A DNA stretch of 64,000 bases from Nevskia sp043781855 (GTDB lineage Bacteria > Pseudomonadota > Gammaproteobacteria > Nevskiales > Nevskiaceae): assembly GCA_043781855.1 (NCBI GenBank), contig JAYWBB010000056.1:1-64000 (forward strand), read 5' to 3'. This document shows, one piece after another, positions 58,632 to 64,000 of the stretch. Below the pieces are notes generated by a model, which did no database searches, was not told the origin of the DNA, and worked only from the letters and a program-made list of their open reading frames with translations. The translations under genes were made by a program, and so were the position numbers. How positions within the stretch are numbered: the first letter of the stretch is position 1; every line of letters begins with the position of its first letter.

Positions 58632-59420
58632 ATGACTGCAATCGAGAAGCTGGCAATCCCCGAAGTGCGCAGCAGGGTTTCAGCAGAGGAGTGGGCGCAG
58701 CGCGTCGACCTGGCGGCGGCGTACCGGCTGGTCGCGCTGTATGGCTGGACCGACCTGGTGTTCACGCATATCTCCGCGCGTGTGCCCGGCCCCGAGCATC
58801 ATTTCCTGATCAATCCCTACGGCTTCATGTTCGACGAGATCACCGCGTCGAGTCTGGTCAAGGTCGATCTCGCCGGCAGGAAAGTCATGGACTCGCCCTA
58901 CCCGGTGAATCCGGCCGGCTTCGTGATCCACAGCGCGGTTCACGCCGCGCGCGAGGACGCCGGCTGCGTGCTGCACGTGCATGCGCTCAACGGCATCGCC
59001 GTGTCGGCGCAGAAGACCGGCTTCCTGCCGATCTCGCAGCAGTCGATTTTCGTGATGTCCTCGCTCGCGTATCACGACTACGAAGGTGTCGCGCTGCTCG
59101 ATGACGAGAAGCCGCGCCTGGTGCGCGATCTCGGCAACAACACCTATTTGATGCTGCGCAATCACGGGCTGTTGACCGTCGGCCGCAATCCGGCGGAAGC
59201 CTGGGTTGCGATGTACATCTTCGAGAGCGCCTGCGCGATCCAGATTCGGGCGCAGGCCGGCGGCGGCGGCAACAACGAAAACCTGCTGCCGATTCCGCAG
59301 GCCATCCTCGATGGCGGCAAGGCCCAGATGCAGCAGGCCACAATGGGTCTCGGCGCCGGCCTGACCTGGCCGGGCCTGCTGCGCAAGCTCGACCGTATCG
59401 ATACGTCGTACCGCGAATGA
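58632..59420 (+). CDS. Class II aldolase/adducin family protein
   Basis: A 262-residue member of the class II aldolase/adducin family (zinc-dependent aldolases and epimerases). LVFTHISARVPGPEHHFLIN, HSAVHAAREDAGCVLHVHA and LRNHGLLTVGRNPAEAW hold the likely zinc-binding histidines. ATG 58632 (MTAIEKLAIPEV) is preferred over a farther upstream start. The stop overlaps the hydrolase start by 4 bp. The substrate is unknown. Confidence 0.88.
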   Translation: MTAIEKLAIPEVRSRVSAEEWAQRVDLAAAYRLVALYGWTDLVFTHISARVPGPEHHFLINPYGFMFDEITASSLVKVDLAGRKVMDSPYPVNPAGFVIHSAVHAAREDAGCVLHVHALNGIAVSAQKTGFLPISQQSIFVMSSLAYHDYEGVALLDDEKPRLVRDLGNNTYLMLRNHGLLTVGRNPAEAWVAMYIFESACAIQIRAQAGGGGNNENLLPIPQAILDGGKAQMQQATMGLGAGLTWPGLLRKLDRIDTSYRE

Positions 59421-60325
59421 CGGCGGTGTTCGATGCCGCCGCGCTGACCGCCTGGCAGGCCGCTGGCGAGACAACGACGCATCGCGGTCACACGATCTTC
59501 GTCAACGAGGCTCGGTGCGAAGGCGCTGGCGAGACGCTGGTCTGCATCCACGGGTTTCCCACGGCCTCGTTCGACTGGCAGCCAATGTGGGAGGCGCTCG
59601 GCGAACGCTTCGCGCGCGTGCTGGCGCTGGACATGATCGGCTTCGGCTTTTCGGCGAAGCCGAGACATTACGACTACTCGATCTTCGATCAGGCCGATCT
59701 GTTCGAGGATCTGCTGCGGCAGCGCGGCATCATGCGTTACCACATCCTCGCGCACGACTACGGCGACACCGTTGCGCAGGAGCTGCTCGCACGGCACGAG
59801 GACCGGCAGGCCGTGGGCGACACTTCGCTGATCGTGCAATCGATCTGCCTGCTCAACGGCGGCCTGTTCCCGGAATCGCACCGGCCGGTGCGCGTGCAGA
59901 AGTTGCTGCTGACGCCGTTCGGGCCGCTGGTTTCATGGCTGATGAACGAACGCCGCTTCATGCCGAAGTTCAGCGCAGTGTTCGGCCCTGAGACCCAGCC
60001 GACCCCGGCAGAGCTGCACCTGTTCTGGCAGCTGATTGCGCACAACGACGGCAGCCGGATCATGCATCGCCTGATCCTCTACATCCCCGAGCGTCGCGCC
60101 AACCGCGCGCGCTGGGTCGGCGCGCTGCAGACGACACACGTGCCGCTGCGCTTCATCAACGGTGCGCTCGATCCGATTTCCGGCGCGCACATGGCGGCGC
60201 GTTATCGCGAGCTGGTGCCGCATCCCGACGTGGTCCTGCTGCCAACGGTCGGGCATTATCCGCAGGTGGAAGACCCGGCTGGCACGCTGCGCGCGTTTCT
60301 TGAATTTCACGCCACGCGAGCTTAG
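59417..60325 (+). CDS. Alpha/beta hydrolase (haloalkane dehalogenase/epoxide hydrolase-like)
   Basis: A 302-residue alpha/beta hydrolase. The oxyanion motif is CIHGFPTASFDW and the nucleophile elbow HDYGDTVAQ carries an aspartate, as in haloalkane dehalogenases and epoxide hydrolases; the base histidine is in VGHYPQVEDP. The substrate is not evident. It is translationally coupled to the aldolase gene. After it comes a 317-bp stretch with no intact gene. Confidence 0.9.
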   Translation: MTAVFDAAALTAWQAAGETTTHRGHTIFVNEARCEGAGETLVCIHGFPTASFDWQPMWEALGERFARVLALDMIGFGFSAKPRHYDYSIFDQADLFEDLLRQRGIMRYHILAHDYGDTVAQELLARHEDRQAVGDTSLIVQSICLLNGGLFPESHRPVRVQKLLLTPFGPLVSWLMNERRFMPKFSAVFGPETQPTPAELHLFWQLIAHNDGSRIMHRLILYIPERRANRARWVGALQTTHVPLRFINGALDPISGAHMAARYRELVPHPDVVLLPTVGHYPQVEDPAGTLRAFLEFHATRA

Positions 60326-60349
60326 GGAAACTCTGGAAAGTACTTGAAC

Positions 60350-60450
60350 CCTTCTCCCCCCGGAGAAGGGCAGGGATGAGGGACTTTCAATCCAGGACTT
60401 TTCTTGACTTGAACCGCCCTCACCCAACCCCCTCCCGGAGGGAGAGGGCT
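60350..60450. repeat. Pair of inverted GC-rich palindromic repeats
   Basis: CCCTTCTCCCCCCGGAGAAGGG at 60350-60371 (quoted in part: CCCTTCTCC/GGAGAAGGG) and CTCCCGGAGGGAG near 60431-60444 are hairpins with GATGAGGG and CCCTCACCC tails in opposite orientation. They resemble dispersed REP-like intergenic repeats of Xanthomonadales/Pseudomonadales genomes. Confidence 0.6.
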
Positions 60451-60463
60451 TTCAGAGGGTTCC

Positions 60464-60612
60464 TCAAGAGCCGAGCGCCAGCGCATTCAGCGCCGATGGG
60501 CTGCGCGTGGTCGTCTGCAGCCGCGAGGCAATGCGTTCGACCAGATGGTCGGCATCGCGCGCCACGCCCGAGAAAACGTCCCGGTCCCCAAGTGTAGAGC
60601 CAGGGCAGGCTA
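60464..60612 (-). pseudogene. 3' remnant of an unidentified gene next to the IS21 scar
   Basis: An open minus-strand stretch without a usable start reads HLGDRDVFSGVARDADHLVE, then RIASRLQTTTRSPSALNALA and a TGA. Its protein-like composition suggests the end of a gene cut off near 60612, where the IS21 remains begin. I do not recognise the family. Confidence 0.3.
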
Positions 60613-60642
60613 CCTGCCATTCAGTCATAACGGCGGACCCTG

Positions 60643-60855
60643 CTGTTTCACCTGATCAGCAAGCTGTACGAAACCACCCGCCTGCTGATCACCACCAATC
60701 TGAGCTTCTCGGAATGGGGCAACGTCTTCGGCGACGCCAAGATGACGACGGCGCTGCTCGACCGTCTGACCCATCACAGCGACATCATCGAAACCAGCAA
60801 CGATTCGTACCGCTTCAAGCATAGAAACACAACACCCAAAACCCCCCAATCCTAA
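60643..60855 (+). pseudogene. istB: IS21-family IstB helper ATPase, C-terminal remnant
   Basis: Only the last 70 codons remain: HLISKLYETTRLLITTNLSF, then SEWGNVFGDAKMTTALLDRL and DSYRFKHRNTT, the standard IstB end. The ATP-binding part and istA are missing, so the element is dead. The TTGGGCGGTCACTTTTAGATG that follows belongs to the IS21-type terminal region and runs to about 60905. Confidence 0.85.
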
Positions 60856-60905
60856 CCAACTTGGGCGGTCACTTTTAGATGCAAACCCGGGTCAGCTTTC
60901 GGTGC
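60856..60905 (+). mobile_element. Right-end remnant of the IS21-family element
   Basis: TTGGGCGGTCACTTTTAGATG (shown partly: GGCGGTCACTTTTAG) and GCAAACCCGGGTCAGCTTTCGG are typical IS21 terminal repeats. They end where homology to the truncated acyltransferase gene begins. Confidence 0.6.
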
Positions 60906-60912
60906 ACGCTCC

Positions 60913-61443
60913 CAGACCGGGGCGGCGATCGTCGTCTGCAACCACGTCAGCTTCGTCGATGCGCTGATCGTCGGCGGCAGCGTGCGCCGGCCGCTGCGCT
61001 TCGTGATGTACCACAGGATTTTCAAAATCCCGGTCATGAATTTCATCTTCCGCACCGCGCGCGCCATTCCGATCGCCCCGGCGAAGGAAGACGAGGCGAT
61101 GCTCAAACGCGCCTATGAAGAGATCGATGCGGCGCTGAAGAACGGCGAACTCATCGGACTGTTCCCGGAAGGTGGCCTGACGCCGGACGGCGACATCAAG
61201 GAATTCACGGCCGGTATCGAACGCATCATCGCGCGCACACCGGCGCCCGTCGTGCCGATGGCGGTGAGCGGCCTCTGGGGCAGCATGTGGTCGCGACTCC
61301 ACTCGAATCTGCGACGCGCAAGACTGCCACGCCGGTTTCGTGCGCAGATCGAACTCATTGCCGAGGCGCCGGTGCCTGCCTCGGCCGTCACGGCTGTCGG
61401 CCTCGAAGCGCGCGTGCGTGAACTGCGGGGCGCGCGGGCGTAG
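60913..61443 (+). pseudogene. Truncated acyltransferase (PlsC domain), 5' end lost to IS21
   Basis: The frame preserves a phosphate acyltransferase domain from about the first catalytic box on: AAIVVCNHVSFVDAL (box I as NHVSFVD), LIGLFPEGGLTPDGDIKEF (box III) and VVPMAVSGLWGS (box IV). Everything before about 60913 is missing and replaced by the IS21 end, so a start codon is absent (GTG 60982 would cut box I). Similar domains form the C-terminal part of larger MFS-acyltransferase proteins; the missing half may have been that. Confidence 0.75.
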
Positions 61444-61474
61444 CATGGAATTCCGGCGGCACGGAGCGGTCGAT

Positions 61475-62089
61475 ATGTTCATGCAGGCTTTGTTGAAACG
61501 GTATGGGGTCGCGGTGCTGACGGTGTTTCTGCCCGCCGCATTTGCGGCTCTGCCGACGTCGGCGCTCGCGCAGGGCACGATCTATCGCTGCCACGCGCTG
61601 AATGGCGATCTGCTATTCCAGGACAAGCCCTGCAACACGGCCTCGGGAACGCGCGAGGCGAAGAACAACAGCGAGGGCGAAATCATTCCGGGGGCGCCAC
61701 CGCCCGCCGATGACGTGGCGCCGGTTGTCGAGCGCTACACGCGCTATCTCGATCTCGTCGCCAGGGATCGCCGCGAACAGCAGGCGGCCGATGAAGCCTC
61801 AGCCGCGCGCCTGAAGGCGCAAACCGAGGCCGAGCGTCCACCGGCGCTGGCCGCGCGCAGCTATCGCTCCGACTGTTCGCTGTTCGGGCCGAACGGCGAA
61901 TGCGTGGAAAGCGCCTACCAGCCGCCGTATGCATTCTTTCTTCAGTGGCCACACTATCCGCGCTATCCCGGGCCCTATCGCCCGTCGGCGCCGCCACCGC
62001 TCCGTGACCCGCGTTCCGACGTTCATCCTTACAACCCACCGCCGCGCGTGCCGCGCGACGCGCGGGCCGAAATCCTGCAAATCAACTAG
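61475..62089 (+). CDS. DUF4124 domain-containing secreted protein
   Basis: A 204-residue exported protein. Signal peptide MFMQALLKRYGVAVL...SALAQ is followed by a DUF4124 segment (IYRCHALNGDLLFQDKPCN), a charged helix and a proline/tyrosine-rich C-terminus. DUF4124 proteins are periplasmic or outer-membrane associated and of unknown function. ATG 61475 has GGAG 8 bases upstream; an in-frame ATG at 61445 has none. Confidence 0.72.
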   Translation: MFMQALLKRYGVAVLTVFLPAAFAALPTSALAQGTIYRCHALNGDLLFQDKPCNTASGTREAKNNSEGEIIPGAPPPADDVAPVVERYTRYLDLVARDRREQQAADEASAARLKAQTEAERPPALAARSYRSDCSLFGPNGECVESAYQPPYAFFLQWPHYPRYPGPYRPSAPPPLRDPRSDVHPYNPPPRVPRDARAEILQIN

Positions 62090-62106
62090 GAATTGGTAGA
62101 TCCAGA

Positions 62107-62541
62107 ATGTCAAAAAAAACCGTTTGCCTGTTCGTTCTCGGACTGAGCTTCGTTGCTGCACCGCTCGCTGTCCCGGCGCGGGACTCGGAGCATCCGATCA
62201 TCGGCACCTGGACCTGGACACCCGAGGGCAAGAACTGCAAGGAAGTCTATGAATGGCGCGCCAACCACACTGGTCATGTCACCAGCGGCGAGGAAGTAAC
62301 CGAAACGCGGTTCACGGTCTCGGCGAAGCCCGACCGGCACGGCTTCTACAAATTCGTCGACGAGGTCGTGAAGGACAACCGCGGCAAGGACTGCGCCGAC
62401 TCGACCAAGGACAACACCGGCGAGAAGGTGACGTACTACATCCAGGTCCACCCCTCGGGCGACCAGATCAGGATCTGCCTGAAGCCCTCCGAGGATTCCT
62501 GCTTCGGACCGCTGATGCGGCTGCCGGAACTTGAAACCTAG
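62107..62541 (+). CDS. Small secreted protein of unknown function
   Basis: A 144-residue protein with a signal peptide (CLFVLGLSFVAAPLAVPA). The mature part starts PIIGTWTWTPEGKNCKEVYEW and continues with beta-rich segments (FYKFVDEVVKDNRGKDC, YYIQVHPSGDQIRICL); the pattern of an opening GTW and paired cysteines resembles small lipocalin-like secreted proteins, but I cannot name the family. It is 17 bp after the DUF4124 gene and probably co-transcribed. Confidence 0.6.
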   Translation: MSKKTVCLFVLGLSFVAAPLAVPARDSEHPIIGTWTWTPEGKNCKEVYEWRANHTGHVTSGEEVTETRFTVSAKPDRHGFYKFVDEVVKDNRGKDCADSTKDNTGEKVTYYIQVHPSGDQIRICLKPSEDSCFGPLMRLPELET

Positions 62542-62565
62542 TCGCCGCAGCGCCCACGGATCGAT

Positions 62566-62606
62566 GAAACGCCTGCAGAAGCGGCCGCAAGCGGCAACGG
62601 CGTTTC
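62566..62606. repeat. Hairpin between converging genes
   Basis: GAAACGCC (62566-62573) pairs with GGCGTTTC (62599-62606) around a GC-rich inner hairpin. It lies between the converging 62107 and 62621 genes and may stop transcription from either side, although no T run is present. Confidence 0.4.
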
Positions 62607-62620
62607 GGTAGCGCGCCGAT

Positions 62621-64000
62621 CTACTTCGGCGCGGTTGGCACCGGCACCGGCGGAATGTTCGCGGTCGAAGTCAGCAGCGTATCGATGCTCGCGAGATCCG
62701 CTTCGCTGAGACGTCCGGCCTGCTGCTTCAAGGTCAACACGCTGATCAGGTAGTCGTAACGCGACTGGTAATAGGTGCGCTGCGCGACATAAAGATTGCG
62801 CAGCGTGTTGAGCACATCGACCTCGGTGCGCGTGCCGACCTGCAGGCCGACCTGGCTCGACTCCAACGCGGTCTGGTTCGACTTCACCGACTGCTGGTTG
62901 GCGCGGACCGAAGCAATGCCCGAAATCACACCCTGATAGGCGTCGCGCGTCTGGCGCTCGACCGCGCGCAGCGTGCCTTGCGTGTTGGCACGCGTCTGAT
63001 CGGCTGTGGCGACCGCCTGCCGGACCTGCGAAGAGGTCAGGCCGCCGCTGTAGATCGGCACGTTGAGCACAAGGCCGACGGCGGCGCGCGCCGAGTCGCT
63101 GTTGAAGTTGCTGCTGTTGATGTTCTCGCCATAATTCGCTTGCAGGCCCAGCGTCGGGTAATGCCGGGCGCGGATCGCGCCAACTTCGCGGTCGGCGATC
63201 TCGCTGTTGAGCTGCGCGACCTGCACGTCATAGTTCTCCTTGCGCGAGGCGTCGAGCCATTGATCGGGCGTGGCCGGATCAGGCGTGGCGAGCGGGATGT
63301 TTTCCTGCAGCGCCTGCGCGGTGTCGGCGTAACGGCCGGTGATTTCCGCCAGCGCGCGTTGCGCATTCGACAGCGTGCGCTCGGAGCCGATCAGGGTCGA
63401 CACGCTGGTGTCGTAGCTGGCCTGCGCTTCCTGCACGTCGGTGATTGCGGCCAGTCCGACCTCGAAGCGTTTCTTCGCCTGCAGCAGCTGACGCTCGTTG
63501 GCGGTCCGTTCGGCGGTGTTGGTGCGCACCGCGTCGGTGGTGCTCAGTACATTGAAGTAGGCCTGCGCCACGCGCAGGATCAGCGTCTGCTGCGCGCTGC
63601 GATACGTTGCCTCCGCGAGTGCGACCTGGACACTGGCTTCCTTCAGGCGCCGGAACGTCTCGAAGCTCCAGATGGTCTGCGTCAGCGTCACCTGATACTG
63701 GTCGACGGTGTTGTAGTAGGCGAAGGTGTTCGATGTGGTTACCGCCGCCGCCGGGTTGGTCGGGTCGGTGATGATGCGGGTGTTCGTGGTCGTGATCTCG
63801 TTGCGCTCGCGCGAGAGGTTGCCCTGCGCATTGAGCTGCGGCAGAAACGCCGACAACGCCTGCGGCCGCACCTCGATCGAGGCGTCGCGCTGGAACTTCG
63901 CGGCGCGCAGCGTCGTGTCCTGGTTCAGGGCTTCACGGTAACTGTCGAGCAGATCGTTGGCGCTGGCATAGCCGGGCAGGACGAAGGCACTGGCGATGAG
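62621..64000 (-). CDS. TolC-family outer-membrane efflux channel (5' end outside window)
   Basis: The visible 459 residues cover nearly the whole protein, including the end of a signal peptide (AFVLPGYASA) followed by NDLLDSYREALNQDTTLRAAKFQRDAS, the usual TolC opening. The long helical hairpins are seen in the repeated patterns VQLAEATYRSAQQTLILRVA-like and later VRQAVATADQTRANTQGTLR; the end lists RLSEADLASIDTLL. TolC proteins form the trans-periplasmic tunnel for type I secretion or multidrug efflux. Only the first few residues of the signal peptide fall beyond the window. Confidence 0.9.
   Translation of the reverse strand, partial: LIASAFVLPGYASANDLLDSYREALNQDTTLRAAKFQRDASIEVRPQALSAFLPQLNAQGNLSRERNEITTTNTRIITDPTNPAAAVTTSNTFAYYNTVDQYQVTLTQTIWSFETFRRLKEASVQVALAEATYRSAQQTLILRVAQAYFNVLSTTDAVRTNTAERTANERQLLQAKKRFEVGLAAITDVQEAQASYDTSVSTLIGSERTLSNAQRALAEITGRYADTAQALQENIPLATPDPATPDQWLDASRKENYDVQVAQLNSEIADREVGAIRARHYPTLGLQANYGENINSSNFNSDSARAAVGLVLNVPIYSGGLTSSQVRQAVATADQTRANTQGTLRAVERQTRDAYQGVISGIASVRANQQSVKSNQTALESSQVGLQVGTRTEVDVLNTLRNLYVAQRTYYQSRYDYLISVLTLKQQAGRLSEADLASIDTLLTSTANIPPVPVPTAPK

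Noticed and set aside
60507..60824. Plus-strand 105-codon frame over the IS21 scar
   Set aside because: It crosses the junction of unrelated remnants and is out of frame with the IstB sequence that is clearly recognisable.

Overview
The window is GC-rich chromosomal DNA from a gammaproteobacterium. Evidence: the S10-spc-alpha ribosomal order with rpmJ and rpoA, the petABC-sspAB block, and the lppC/yraN versus rsmI pair. The repeats and gene order resemble Nevskiales or Xanthomonadales relatives, but that placement is an inference and no taxon can be fixed from sequence alone.

Layout. 1-150: the end of tuf and its terminator. 213-480: a MITE-like palindromic element. 479-4862: an LbtU-type outer-membrane porin, a secreted protein of unknown function and a two-component system, which together separate tuf from rpsJ. 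5079-19136: an unbroken S10-spc-alpha supercluster (27 ribosomal protein genes plus secY and rpoA) carrying two related palindromic repeats, directly before rplR and rplO. 19295-26889: a TIGR03032 protein, a TonB-dependent receptor and two TPR proteins ending in different 2-oxoglutarate/Fe(II) hydroxylase domains. 26916-32046: a small secreted protein and an oppABCD-like peptide transporter. 32251-36026: petABC (cytochrome bc1) and sspAB. 36027-36431: hairpin-rich spacer. 36432-44646: MOSC, FAD oxidase, yraN, lppC, rsmI, an MFS transporter and a DUF5666 lipoprotein. 44673-56424: a defence island with a type I-C CRISPR-Cas system. 56501-64000: DUF2461, class V aminotransferase, class II aldolase, alpha/beta hydrolase, an IS21 scar beside a truncated acyltransferase, two secreted proteins and a TolC-family protein cut by the window end.

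The CRISPR-Cas island is the most unusual part. It reads, on the minus strand, WYL regulator, HIRAN-domain protein, cas3, cas5, cas8c (with an apparent internal cas11c start), cas7, then an opposing and apparently decayed vapBC, then hicB-hicA-cas4-cas1-cas2, a leader and a single CRISPR repeat with no array. The HIRAN gene overlaps cas3 by one base, so it looks like part of the interference operon. The adaptation genes sit four bases behind hicA, so they may be expressed from the toxin-antitoxin promoter. The interference genes look less GC-rich than the adaptation genes, suggesting a mosaic origin.

The second region worth attention is the receptor plus paired hydroxylase cluster at 19.3-26.9 kb. 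It looks like an uptake-and-modification unit whose substrate cannot be read from sequence.
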